Below the pieces are notes generated by a model. The model made no database searches. It had not been told where the DNA came from and worked only from the letters and a program-made list of their open reading frames with translations. Both the position numbers and the translations under genes were made by a program. A stretch of DNA of 64,000 nt from Siphonodentalium dalli (Eukaryota; Mollusca; Scaphopoda; Gadilida; Siphonodentaliidae): positions 147,591,559 to 147,655,558 of the forward strand of contig CP136066.1 of the NCBI GenBank assembly GCA_032622095.1, written 5' to 3'. Positions 24,901 through 39,900 of this stretch are shown here, one piece after another. The first letter of the stretch is position 1. Each line of letters starts with the position of its first letter.

Positions 24901-27900
24901 ATCATCCAGACTGAAAGGCCAACTTAATTTTCGAGTCACCAATTATTTTTTTTATAGTGACTTGATATACGGTTTTAATAACAATCTATGCCATAAAATA
25001 TGATTAAAATGCTATAATTCACCACTATTTGAAACATCTGTGTCTCAGAAGATGCCCACAGATAACTAGAAGACTTCCCGGGAACACTCTGTCACCCAGA
25101 ATGCAACAGAATTCAAACTTTGTCAATGGAAGAGAAAGAACTCTATCTTTAATATATAGAGTTATTCCCCCTGCATTGAAAATAATACTGATTTTTACTT
25201 CATTCTTGATGACAAAACTAAAAACTACATGTCCACAGTTTATTACACAGGATAAGTTGATAATACAATGTTTTGGAGCTTCCTCTTTCAAATGGTATAT
25301 AATATGGCATATATTTTATATAATGTAATCTGGGGGTTCGAAAATTAAGTGGGTCTTTAAATAAAATCCTGTTCAAGCATGGATAAATGCTGATGCAACT
25401 CAGGATGATGATTTTCATTTCGATTCTCACAAAATATCCTGATAAATTTACAAACATGCACACCATGGAGTTAAACATGACTCTGTGCGTTACTGTTATT
25501 CAAAAGCTATGAAGAATTCCAGACAAGTGCCTGATGTTAAGCCAGGATATGTGTGAAAACTTACGGCGAGGAATCTGGCGTTGATTTCATAGATGATTTC
25601 CAAATGTCTAGGCAGCAGTCTCTCGAGTAATGTAACTGGCCAGCGCTCCAAAGCTTCGGGCAGAATTGTGTGGTTTGTGTATGCAAATGTCTTATTACAT
25701 ACACTCCATGCCTGCAATACAAAAAAATCCAAAGTGATTACAGAGAGCAAAATAACTGGAATAGCACTGAATAGCATAGAATTTTGTTGATAGAATATTG
25801 GAAATTGTTCTACAATATAATAATTCCTATAACCTGTTGCTACCCACTGTATATTGATAATGCTCTGGATTACATATTACACATAGTTGCTCTTCGCATG
25901 CATTCCAAACAATTTCCAGTCAACTTTGTCAGCTTCAAACTATTTTACTTTGAAGGGAAAGCTCACAAAAACCACTTCATGACAAGTATGTAAAAGATAA
26001 CAAGCTCCTGAAACATCACCAAAGCTTTCGGCACAAGGCCTTCATCAGTGGAATTTAATTCATCATAAAAATTACATACGTGCTGCTGTTTCAACAAAAT
26101 GAAAAGTTATAACGTTGATTCAACCAACGTTTAGCTGTTGACATCATCCAACATTCTATATAATCAAATTTTCCTGCCTAATTCCGGATTCTCACAATGC
26201 TACCAACTACTAATTCCCCACTAATAGATAGTCTCACAAACAACCAATTCCTCAATAATAAATAAAATGGCAATTTGAAACCAAATGCGGTGATTAATGT
26301 GCAGTGTTAAGCTCTATAGTCGAAGGGATATTTATAACTCTAAAATTTAAGCGATCTGAAAACGCACGTGGGCCTTGTTATATGATTATATCCCTTCGTT
26401 TCAACCCATATGCGGATGCTTAACTCTCAATCACTGGTTCATGTAACATGTCAGTAATAGGTGCGTGTTATATACATGTAGGTAGGTGAGAACTACGCAT
26501 TCCCCTATTAAAGGATCAAATAAGTCGACAGGTGTTTATAAACATGCAGCTCATTCGCCTGACATCTCACACGTTGCAACAATAACACATGTATGACTAT
26601 GCATGATTGTTTGAACAGTATTTATTATCAGTTATCACTGTTCACTAATTTTGACAATGTGTCATCGAAACAGTGCTTTGAACACTTCTTACAGTTTATA
26701 TTATGCCTAACCAAATTAGGAGTTGAAAGTTGTTTTGTTCGCCATCGGCAAACTGTCAGATGTTGCAGACGAGTGGTCATTATACTGATATGTTACTGAT
26801 GTACAATCAATGTTCAATAAACATTTTCTGAACCTCGCATGGCCCACAATTCGCAAATAAAACGTAGGGATGTATTGTGCAAAGATGGATCTTTATTCAT
26901 GAAATATTGCATGTATTTATATATTGTACTTACCAATTGTTATATACCAAAATAATATCGCGATAATATCGTTTATCGCGATGTTGTCACCATAAAATCG
27001 CGATGTTTTTTTGGGTCAATATCGCCCAGCCCTACAACTCACAATTATCTAGCCAAATATTAATAGCCAATTTTGGCAATGCAAGGTTGTATCAGTTATG
27101 GCTGATTTTAGTGTTTAACCGTTAATACAATGCAACCACAAGTAAACGTGAACAATCAAGGACTTAACCCTTTCATGAGTGGAGCTCCCTGAAATTTTGT
27201 GAAAAAACCCTGTGCCAATGCATTCTCTTATATATGCGATTCGCCCATTGGGCGCCTCGCATATATAAGAGAATGCATTGGCTTAACAATATTTATCTTG
27301 ATCTTGTAAGCCTGTGTATTCTCTTATATATGCGAGGCTCCCTATGGGACATGCACTGGCACATGGTTTTCAATGCTGCACCAGCGCAGCTCCCATCAAG
27401 ATAGTGTTAAACTTTCATGATCGGCCTCTGTATTACATACCGCGTCCCAGTCCAATTTCTCTATATCAATGAGAATCCTCATGAGCTCGGGGATAGCCAT
27501 CGATGGATGGGTGTCATTCAGCTGAATTGCAACCTGAAAGTAAACAACACAAGAGGTGGCATCAGATATGCTGTGTCTCGTTTTCGGTGGCTTACCGCCG
27601 GTAGCTACCGCCGGTGGCTACCGCCAATTGGTGTGCATCAGTATCGGTAGACTAATTAATAGGTAAAATCGAAAAATGACTAATTAAGGGCCATAACTCT
27701 ATCAAATTTTATCGGGCCAGGCTGGTTTTCGAACTCGTCAGAAATAATCTTGGCAAGTACGTCTATTCCAAATTTTAAACAAATCGGAGGACGTTTGTTG
27801 AAGTTATCGCGTTAACGAGCTAAAAATTCACGAAAAATGACTAATTAATTTTATTGGGCCAGGCTGGTTTTCGAACTCGTCCAGGATATTATTGGAAGAC

Positions 27901-30900
27901 ACTTATATACCAAATTTTAGTTGAATCAGACGACTTTGTTGAAGTTATCGCGCTAACGAGCTCAAAATTCGTACAAAATGACTACTAATAAGGACCATAA
28001 CTCTATCAAATTTTATCGGACCGGGCCGGTTTTCTAACTCGTCCGAGGTATTCTTGGGAGACACCTATATATCAAAATTTCAATCAAACAGGATGATGTT
28101 TGTTAAATTATCGCGCTAACGAGCTGAAAATTTTTGAAAAAATGACTAATTAAGGGCCATAACTCTATCAAATTTTATCGGACCTGGCCGGTTTTCGAAC
28201 TCGACCGAGATATTCTTGGGAGACACCTATATACCAAATTTCAATCAAATCGGATAATGTTTGTTGAAGTTATCGCGCTAACGAGCTGAAATTTTTTGAA
28301 AAAATGACTAATTAAGGGCCATAACTCTATCAAATTTTATCGGACCTGGCCGGTTTTCGAACTCGACCGAGATATTCTTGGGAGACACCTATATACCAAA
28401 TTTCAATCAAATCGGATAATGTTTGTTGAAGTTATCGCGCTAACGAGCTGAAAATTCGTGAAAAATGACTAATTAAGGGCCATAACTATATCAAATTTTA
28501 TTGGACCAGGCCGGTTTTCGAACTCGTCCGAGATATTCTTGGGAGACACCTATATCCCAAATTTCAATCGAATCAGATAACGTTTGTTGAAGTTGTTGCG
28601 CTAACGAGCCTAAAATCAGTGAAAAATGGCAAAGGGCCCGATTTTTTGTCTGCAGCTTACGTGCATGGATATGTAATCCGTCAATAAACGGTTGTTATAA
28701 GCAAAACAGGCCGCCCGCCCGCCCGTCCCTCATCAAACTATAAGTCGAGTTTTGGAAAAAAATCATTCAACGGTAACTAGGGCTGCAACGATTCTTCGTG
28801 ATGCATCGCGTTTTAAAGTTCAGGGTGGGTGGGAGGGTGCAACGCGATGCAAAAACAATTAATGTATGCAGAGTTATCAATAGCCAGAGATACAAAATTT
28901 TCCACTCAAAACTTCACATCTGGGCAGATCTGGGGACTGTATTAGCTATAGTCCGGTCGCCAAACCCCCGGAATTCACGAATGCGTGTTTTCGCGTATAA
29001 CGTTTTTTTCTCTGCGGATTTTGTAAATTCAGGTATCCGACATCAAGATTTTATCGGCTGGCCATCTGTCAGCCTTGAGCAAGTTTTTTTTATAGCGCCC
29101 TAAAAAGTATACCCCCCCCCCCCCCCAAATTTTTTCCAAGACGTAAAACCAGTTACTTGGAATTTGTTGCAAATTCACATGACTAATCTAGTAAAATTTA
29201 TATAATTTCATGAAGCTAAGACATGACACTATTTTGGGCCAAAATTGAAACTCACCATCCAAGATGGCCACCAAAATGGCCGCCGGAAGTTGAAAATATG
29301 ACATTTTTTCACAAATATCTTCTAGATCAGTTCATGCTGTTTGGAACTGGTTGAGTAATATGACTTTATTTTGTATTTTGTATATTAACTGATCATTGGA
29401 GCAATTAAATATGCAATTATTGTGGTCCTATCCGCTTGTGATCCCTAAAAAATTCGATTTTACAGAACGCAGTATAAAATTTTACAAAATAATTACAACT
29501 GGGATTCTAGTCATATTTCAACAAGAAATGAACAGAAGGTTGCAATTAAGTGAGGCATACCATTACCTATGAATATTCCAACTCACTGGAACCAAAATTC
29601 TTACTTTGGCTCAAAATGGCTGCCAAAATGGCCACCAAAATATGGAAAATGGTCAAAATTGCCCTAGGGTGTCCTGCAATCGCTTACCGTATACACCCGT
29701 CAGTAAGCCCAGGGGGCACGTGCACGTTTTTGTCCAAAAAGTGGGTACTGGGCTTACTCACGGGGATCCCCCCGTGCAAAATCTCAGTTAGCATTGAGAT
29801 GCTGGTATACCATCGTATTTTATACTGATACCAAGAGTAGTTGCGTTATTTAAAGAGAATGATGCGTATTATTAAGTTTAAGATAAAATCATATAATAAT
29901 AACAAGATACAGATGTCGACAGGTAAAACAAAAAATACAATTTATACATTGTAAACATGCGTATGGAACGGTTAATAGCGCACATAAATAGCACAAAGTT
30001 CAAACAACAAAGTTCAGAAGACGACAAGTCCATCGTCGTCGAAACCATCGAACTCCAGGTCGTCGTCAGAATCTTCCTCGAAGAATAAATTTTTTTATGA
30101 ATTTCGCGGTAATCGACGAAACGTATTATGTACGTTCTGCAACAAGAACAATAACTCTATAAATTAGAGGTGGATTAATATTCGAATGGAAAAACTCATT
30201 ATCTGATACTATTTTAAATGTAATGGTTCAAAAATGATTTAATATAAATATTAGCTGCTCTGATATATATATTGCCTCATGTTAAAATGAAATAGTCCAA
30301 GATTAATTAACGGCAATTGAGCCACAAAGATTGTAAACTAATTAACACCAGAGAACGTGGCAACTTTTAAAAGTATATCATAGAAAGCAGGACTGCTCGT
30401 GGAAATTATTGGGCTCAATTTATAAGAAGAATGACGTATTAGAACCAAAGGCCGATATCACAGAAGCCATTTCGTTCTTCTTTTCCACGCTAATACGCCA
30501 TGTTGCCCATTAAGCCCGAGCGGGGTGGCTGAACTAGACCTCATGTCAACAGCGTTGTGAAATTGAGCATATGTCGAACAATGGATAATGGACTCATCTA
30601 TGTATTACTGGACAACAAAAGTGAAAACCATGTTGCGTTAGAACTGAAAGCAACCCGCAGACAAAAGATAAGCAAATGCACCCACCTAAAATATACAACC
30701 ATATTGAGAGGATAAACCCTATATCTGGTTATTTGGCAACCATACCTGTAGGTGGTTTCCTTATTAAAGTGAGATGAAACACTCCGGCAGGATGAGCAAA
30801 CAGAAACAAAGAATTAAACCGACTCAGTTAATCCACACTTCCAATGCACCCAATGTCATTCGTATCTATTACTGAAACACAGCGAGGTCGGAGATAAAGC

Positions 30901-33900
30901 ATGTACGATCCCAGGTCGCCAAGTGTGCAGTCCGATGGCATAACCAACCAGCTCTGACGACGTTTGTGCAGCCCTGGTACAAATTGACCGGCATCACATG
31001 GGCAAGTTGCTACCCAAATGCGAACAAAAGCCATGCAACCTGGATCCTATTTCCTCATTTGACTGTCCCTGGGTACGCCAACCATCGTCCCGAGTATCCG
31101 ACTCGGAATCCCTGTCGATAGTCCAGGAAGCCCACCAAATGCGGCCAATGGGTTCGATGGGTAGCCCCAACCCGCGACCTGTTTGGTGGGACTATCGTCC
31201 TGAGCGCTAATTACGCCAATGAAGGGAACACTATACATCGACAAGTGACAGTGTCCTGGTCGTAAAGGTTTCTATCTCTTCCTTGGAACCCTCGAAACAA
31301 GGGAAAGCACTCTGATGTTCTGTTAAATTGTAACTGATTGTAGAACAATGCTATCAAATCATGTCAATCTGAGGTTATTTGCTAATCAAAATTCGATTTT
31401 AATTTTCTTCCTGCGCTTGGCTGCATCAGAGAACACTGAACAACTAACTGAGCTCCCTCGTAAGCGCATGTAAAGGTGACCCGAAAGGCATGTCGAAAGC
31501 CCTTTCACCTAGTGCTGGAGCGACTGCTCGATCTGATCCCGATCTCCATCCGTCGATGGGGTGTTAATGCTTGTTCAGCACAATACACCACGACAAGCTT
31601 CATTCTAATTGCATGTGAGGTCTGGTCATTGGGGCCCCCGGAGGAATGTCCAGAGCCTGTACATCTCGGGGATGGAGCAGCAGCTCGACCGATCCCGATA
31701 TCCAACCGACCGAACTGGCGATGGGAGGTTAGTAGGTACCAGTTCCCAAGCAAGCTTCCTGCTATAATGGCGTCATGGAATAAGATCTTTTGTTTTCATT
31801 TAAAATCAAAACCGAAGTTACTGGCAGCTGTTGGCCAGAATGCGGCCAGTAACCTGTCTGCCAAGCCCCCGGAAGTGGTGACTTATAATAAGGAGGAAAC
31901 AAGCCTGTGAACTGTGATCCCATTCCAAGCCCAGCTGGGGCAGAAGGCATGGAGGATAAACTTTCAGGTGCCAAATAATAGCGTAAACGTAATAATTTTT
32001 AGAGAAAATGTCTAATTTGAATTGAGACAAAGTAAAATGGCCATTCTACTAGTAATTTACACCAGACGATGATTGTCAACGTCTAAATAAAGCCGTAAAA
32101 CGAAAAAATGAACTCGAAAGTAAGTCACCTAATTTCGTGATACCTTTAACCACCGTCAACGCACGTGGTAACTTAAATTATACGTCACCTGTATGCCATA
32201 GATTTGTTATAAAGAAAACGATCAGCGTCTTTAGTCATATCCAATGGTGCCTCGAATGTTCTGTCGTTAATAGGCCAGAAACTCTGATATTGTCGGCATA
32301 AACAACGGATATTAATTCATTGACCGATTAAAATTATGGAAGACAAAGTCCGTTAAAACGAAACGAGTCATCCGATTCCGATATTATTTCGGAACAAACC
32401 GTCGTAATCTTTATGTGAATTGTACATAATTTTCAACTATAAGCAAAGAAATAATGTTGTTTGTATAAAACAAAAACAAAACTGTTTTTGCTATACAAAC
32501 TGCAACTTAGCTTCGTATTCTTGGAGAGATTCTTTTTGCGCCCGTCCATGGTGAGGAGGGAAAAAAATATGGCGAATACTTCACTACATGTCAGAAATCA
32601 CGTGATTACACGTATCATGAACATGACAGAGGATATGTACCATAGAATTTCGTACCGTTTTTTCAACTTGGAGAGTTAACCCCTCCTACTTGGGATAATA
32701 TACCATATAGTTCAGTGGGCAAGATACCTTTGACGGAGATACCCCATTCTCAGAAGGTGACTGCAGTCGTAAAGAGAATTATCAGACAATGTAGATAACT
32801 GTACAGAAATAATACAAAGACCTGAGAATAAAATCTGGGATATCATGATATCTGTTCCTTATTAACTACCTTACTCGTATTTAAATTCGCGCAGTACTAT
32901 TTTTCGCTCAGTTTTGAATTCGCGCACTTTAAATCATGTGCTTGGTTTCCAGAAAAAAAAAACTAAACATGTTTTATCATTTTCAGACATGAAAACCTGT
33001 TCAAAGTTTTAAAAAGAAAGAGGGTTTAACCCATTTATGACGGGAGCTGCGCTGGTGCAGCATTAAAGATCATGTGCCAGTTCATTCTCTTATATATCTG
33101 AGTCTCCCATAGGGAGCTCACATATATATAAGAGAATGCACTGGTTTACAAAGTCAAGTTAATTTTTAGTTAAATAGTGTTAGGCCAATGCATTCTCTTA
33201 TATATGTGAGACTCCCTATGGGAGACTTGTATATATAAGAGAATGCATTGGCACATGGTTTTCGCAAAATTTCAGGAAGCTCCAGTAATGGAAGGGTTAA
33301 ATTATTAAACTTGGATTGAGAATGTGAGACAATGAAGTATGTTGTGTGAAGTGGGATCCATTTGCAGAGGTTAACTCTTTCAGTGCCAGGGGCCGATCTC
33401 ATAGGCCCTAATTTACGGTCTGTAGAGTGCCAGGGCCGATAAAATCGGCCCTTAAGCATGCTATAGCGAATTTAAAAACAAACTGGATAAAACCTTAGGG
33501 GCATGTTATAACTCAAAACTATCACCAAGTATTCATAGTAATAATTTTGATGCCCATGAAAAACGTAAGATTCCCTGGCACTAAACCTACAAAATAAGTT
33601 TGGCACTGAACGAGAATATAAGAAACGAGAGGCCGATCATGATCGGCAGATGTTTAACACAGACCTTGGTGATAGCGATTAGCTATAACTGATAATTGGT
33701 CAAAAATATGATCACAGTAATACATATATCAGCACTTAAACTTAAAATCGAAAGCTCAATTAATATGTCTTAAGAAGGGGTTAAAGTATTTGGGGGGGGG
33801 GGGGTCATTTTAAATCTCATAACTCTGTCCCTATTCACACAAGGACCTCTCACAGTGAGATCCAATGGTTTAGCCATTAATCAATTTGACAGATAGGATA

Positions 33901-36900
33901 AACAATTATCCAGCCAGCAGGTTGTTTATCTTTACCTTCATACAACCACCCCTAGAGCTCTAACATATGTCATCACTCAATTATTAACAGATTTCGCTTG
34001 GAATGACATCTATTAAAAGTACTCTCATATACTCTTGATATTGGATGTTCACATGGCAATTTATTGATATCATTTTATTACACGCAACTATTGCAATAAA
34101 ATCTTCATATTCATACATCACACCTAATTAATGGTATACAACTAAAACAAATTAGTGTCAATGACAATTTTTAAAATAATTTTTTTATTATTACAAAAGT
34201 TTTTTAATATTTTTTTGCATGTTAAATTGAGCGAGGAAATTAAATCTAAAAAATTTTTTTTTTTTTTTTTTTTTAATTTATAAAAAAAAAGAAAGAAGGG
34301 TCATAACTAGTTTAAAATAAATTGGATTAAACCCATATTCGAACTTGATCTGTATTTTGGGCTGACATTCTCACATACCAAATTTGGTGACAATCAGATA
34401 AAACATTTGTCAGTTATGGCAGCATGCGTGAACTCTAAGTAAAAAAAGGGCCATAATTCTGTTAAAAAAAAACTCGTATCAAACCCATATTCAAACTCAA
34501 ACTGTATTTTGGGCTGAAAAACCTATATACAAAATTTGGTTCCGATCAAATAGAAAATATTAGAGTTATAGCATTATGCCTAAAGTGTCTATGGACAGAC
34601 AGATGGCTATACAGATGGACAGACGAATGACGAGTTGTCAATCCGGACATTGACAATATGTGTACCATACTATGGTATAGGTACACATAAAAAGTTTTAT
34701 CTCATGCAGAGTACAAGAAAAATATATCAAACCTGGTGTGCCCCTTTAATATTTCTATTCACATTTGTAATCAATGTCAAAAAAGCTTTCCATTAAATTA
34801 TAAATAAAACAAACTAGACCTACAGTTCTAAAAGTGTTATGAACAATTATTTTGTTCTCATAGCATGATACAGAGCTCTCAAGTTTTTAAAAATGTGAAA
34901 ACCAAAATTGTCTTGGAACCCATGCAACCAACAAAATTCAAACAAATCTACTAAACACAATCACATTATTAACCTCCAATAGTAATGCTATTAAACAATA
35001 ACCAGAGAGCTATGCTGGAGTTGATAAATCCTTGAGCCTACACTGTACACACATTATAGAAATGCAATAAACAACAGATGGCTATTAGAGTGCAGCAGTG
35101 AGTATCAGATTTCATTATCAATAATACAGGTTATCTCTTGTCTCTCATACTGCTATCACAAGTAAATAGTTGTAAGCTGCTATGGTTATATATTGTAAGC
35201 AAATCTCAAATATGTTCATTTTCTTAGTTAAAAAGGGGCCATAACTCTGGTATAAAAAACAGGATCTGACCCATATTCAAACTTGATCTGTATTTTGAGT
35301 TGATAAACTCACATACCAAATTTGGTTCCTATCAGATGAAAACTGGTAGATTTATCGAAGCATGCACGAATTATATGGCAAAGGGCCATAACTCCATTAA
35401 AAATAATCTGATCAAACCCATATTCGAACTCGAACTGTATTTTAGGTGGAGAAACTGACATACCAAATTTGGTTCTGATCAGAAAATTTTATTTTTAGTT
35501 ATCATAGAATTTGTGAATTCTAAGTAAAAAATGGGCCATAACTCACATACCAAATTTGGTTCCAATCAGATAGAAAATATTTCAGTTATCGCACCATGCG
35601 TAAAGTGTCTACAGACAGACAGACAGACGGACGGACGGACGGACGGACTAACGACGAGTGGTCAATCCGGACAACGACACTATGTTTACCATACTATGGT
35701 ATGGGTAAACATAAAAATTATTAAAATTGTAAAAAATTGTAAAAAATAATAACAAATGATGAAAAATTGTTAGGCCAATGCATTCTCTTATATATGCGAG
35801 GCGACCTATGGTCGACTCGCATATATAAGAGAATGCATTGGCACAGGGTATATGGGTTGATACAAAAATTGGACTTGGCACTCAAAGGGTTAAATTACTA
35901 TATGTACCTTATTATGAAAGTTTTCAAATGTAGTCCTAACTGCCTGATTTGATCCAAACTTGGATGACTTGAATCGTCGGATGAGATCTTGGAGGGTTGC
36001 TGCAACTAGGAAATACTCTTGCTTCAGTCTCAACTCCTTTCCTTCAAACACCTGATAAATGGAATCCACATATAAACAGAAATAAATTCAGCACAAGCCA
36101 TGAAATATTGTGTCTGTCATTTGCAGAATGAGGTCCCCAGAGGGTGAATTTAGTGATGCTACCCCGCATAGCAGGCTAGCATCACCAAATTCACCCTCTG
36201 GGGACCTCATTCTGCTTACACCTCCCCAGAATGAGGTTCCCAGAGGGTGAATTTGGTGATGCTAGCCCGCTATGCGGGGTAGCATCACTAAATTCACCCT
36301 CTGGGGCCCTCATTCTGCATATGACAGACACACTATTTCAAGGCTTGATTCATCATTGTGTTAGAAGTGGCAAAAAGTTTCTGTTCTATACATAGCACGT
36401 AAATCTGTCCCAAAAGATTGTATGTATTAAACCAAAAAAATTCAAAATAAAAATTAATTGATCTATATATAGAAGCATTTCCATACAGGTGTCTTCGATC
36501 AATATTTATTAATTTATACCTGGAATCTATATAAAACTTGTTAAGAAGAGATACCCTTAATTTATAATGTTAATTTCATCTGAAAATGTTTTGTTCTGCT
36601 GAGGGTGTGCCCACGAACTACCAGGGGTGATATTTGACCGCAGAACATGTTTGGTGCTATTATCAAAATCACATCATGAAGATGTATCTAGCCATGGCCT
36701 AAATATAATATTTTTGTGATTAATAGACTGAAGATTTTCTGTATTTTTTTATGACTTACGTTATCATTGGGGTAGAGCACTCTAGAGATATTTTCAGCAT
36801 AGTTTCTATCACACACGGCTTGGATGTATTCACCATTGTTGACTGAAATCGTAAATGGAAGAGATCATCAATCAAGTCAGTAGGATGTGAAAGTGTAACA

Positions 36901-39900
36901 ATTAATCATAATACATGTGTATCTTGATTCTTTCTGACAAGTCGTATCGTAATACATTTTAAATGATGTATCGAGATTCGATTATATACACATTTTGATA
37001 TATTTTGTCGACTACATGTACAATCATGTATAGTTCCTTTGTGGCTGTGAGTGGTAAAACTACAGTAAAGCCCTAAATAAATCGACTCCTTATCCACAGC
37101 AGAATTATGGGTAACTTTTCAGGATTTATTCGGAAATATGGCTTGTTGCCATTCATCGGAAAGCTCTCAGTGAATGGCAACAAGCCATAGTTACCCATAA
37201 TTCTGCTGTGGTTAAGGAGTTGATTTTTGAGGACATTACTGTAGCATTCAACACTAGTGCTCAATTAAAGCTAAAAATAAATTGAATTGTTTCAGTGTGA
37301 GTATATAAGTTTAGGCATGGAACGGTATGCTATTAGGAATGTGAAATGGAATCATTATATCAGGCCACCATTTGTCACTCTATATGGCTGTACAGTATTT
37401 TGATTAATCGTCTACACTGCGATATTAAAACCAATGTTCACCGTCTTACACAAGCCTTGAAATAAGGTGTCTGTCATTTGCAGAATGAGGTCCCCAGAGG
37501 GTGAATTTAGTGATGCTACCCTGCATAGTGGGCTAGCATCACCAAATTCACCCTCTGGGGACCTCATTCTGCTTACACCTCAGCAGAATGAGGTTCCCAG
37601 AGGGTGAATTTGGTGATGCTAGCCCGCTATGCGGGGTAGCATCACTAAATTCACCCTCTGGGATCCTCATTCTGCAAATGACAGACACCCTATTTCAAGG
37701 CTTGGTCTTACACTGCCCGCATTATTTTCTATATATCGGAAATTCAATAATATCGGGACAGGTAATGTGTTTTCAACTGATAACCAATCAAACATTCTGA
37801 CACAAACACTTTATTTCCATTTGAACACAACGAATATGTTGTGATGTCGTGTCAATCAAAGTCTATCTACCAAATACGGAACTGGACAGTTAGTCCTAAT
37901 ATTGGGCTGGATTAATGACGTGACATGCTGACTGACTGCTTTATTTAGCCTAGCAGTCCATGTGTACTTTTCAAGGGCATTCCATGCATGCAGGTGGCAG
38001 GATGATTCAAATTTTACTTCCAGTAGTCTATGGTATACAATTAGGTGCTATGCATATATTTATCATCTCCCCTCTAGCATGTGCATGGGGCATTCTACCT
38101 ATAGTACCTGATCAATGTGGGTTACAAGGTCTTTTATGGAATGAACAGCTCTAATTTGTGAAGTACTGGTATATATATATTTATATGTAACAAATGAGTC
38201 CCAAGTCTTGCTTTGAGATAGAACATCAGCCCTGGGAATTAAGGAAATTTTTCTAGGCAATATATTTGCCTAGGTGAAAGAAATCGGACTAGGCAAAAAC
38301 AGATTTTAACTAGGCAATTTCCAACAATATAGCCATCTCAAATCAATATGATTCAATAATAACCTGAAATGCTTAGTTATTTTGGGGGAACATTATTTCC
38401 AGGCCACTACTCAACATATATGTACAAATCCACAAATCATCTCCAAAACAAGTGTCCTTATACCGGGTAGCTAGTTAATGGCCCAGTGCCATGGAAACAA
38501 TTGTAGGACAATATATGTAAAGAGTGATTTAAGGAAGTCATTTTCAATTTTGGCTAAAGAGGTTATATTTCTGACAGACTCAATTTAATTTAAACAAGAC
38601 AGTCAAAGACTGTGGGGTCGCTCACCAGACTACAAAGACTGATAAGACTGGGACTCTGGAGACCACAACAGTCAGAACTTTTCATAATCATTTTAAAAGA
38701 AGTAGATCTAAACAGGATATGTGGCTAGAGAGGCTTCATGTATGTAGATCGGTGAATATCTACCTTGAATTTACCAACTGTATACTACTGATCACCCCAC
38801 CCCTCCTCCAGCTCAACAAGTCCCCTCCCGACCGGGCTCCAGACTCCCAAGTCTTAGGTTGGAATTTCACAACCGACATCTCAAACTTTCTCAATTGTTG
38901 GAAATTTCAAATCTCACAAGCGCCTTTTTATAAAACCATTTAGACATGTTTGAAGCCCAATTATCCATGGACCCAAAACACCATACATGTATGTCAGATT
39001 AATCAGTCAGGTAGTTCCAAGGTAGATGTTTTAATGAATTTTGTATTTTAATGATTTTATTAGACACAAAAGTGTTAAGTCCCCATAGCCCCGTCATTTC
39101 TTAACAGGTTGACCTCATGTTAACAAATCTGAATCTCAGACACTAAAGGATCCTCCATACTATATGTAAGCTAAATAGTCCAACCTATCTTGAGAAGACA
39201 TTTTAAGTATTACTATAGAAACATACAGTTATGTCCCTGGTCCCACCCTATTTAACCTGGTGACCCCATCTGAATAAATTTGAATCCCATACACCAAAGA
39301 ACCCTTCATACTAAATATCAGTAAAATAGACCTGATGGTCCTTGTGAAGGAAGCATATTAAGAGGAAAACTGTCCTTCGCTTGGCCCCTATTTGACCAGG
39401 TGACCTCATTTGAAAATTACCAACCTGACAACCCCATAAAGTTAAAATTTGTGGCCAATTCTGTCCAACAGTTTAACCTGAAGTAGGAACATATATGGAC
39501 TGGTGATTTAAAAACATACATGTTGGAGAATTAAACCAAACTATGAAAACAGTTCCAACCGATTTTTAGTGTGAACATCTAATCTACAACTACAACTGTT
39601 TTTATTTTTATCAAGGTAGGGGGTCAAAACTCCACCCCCTCTACACTCCCTCCCCATTGCCAAATGTAAATCCCCAACTATGAGATCAATTCATCTAGTA
39701 ATATCAATATACCCCCCCAATATCCTATATACCCCCCCCCCCCAAATTTTCTTTGAAAAATAAGGTCATGTGGTGGTTAAGAAAATAATATTGGAAAATC
39801 TACAACTAATGTTGTATCAGGCATGAAATTTTTTGGTGTAAACATCTAATCTACAACTAATGTTGTATCAGGCATGAAATTTTCAACAGTTTAAATTTTG

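Noticed and set aside
31476-31910. 144-codon plus-strand open frame
   Set aside because: No recognisable domain, local internal duplication and competing frames on the other strand; kept only as an unassigned GC-richer region.
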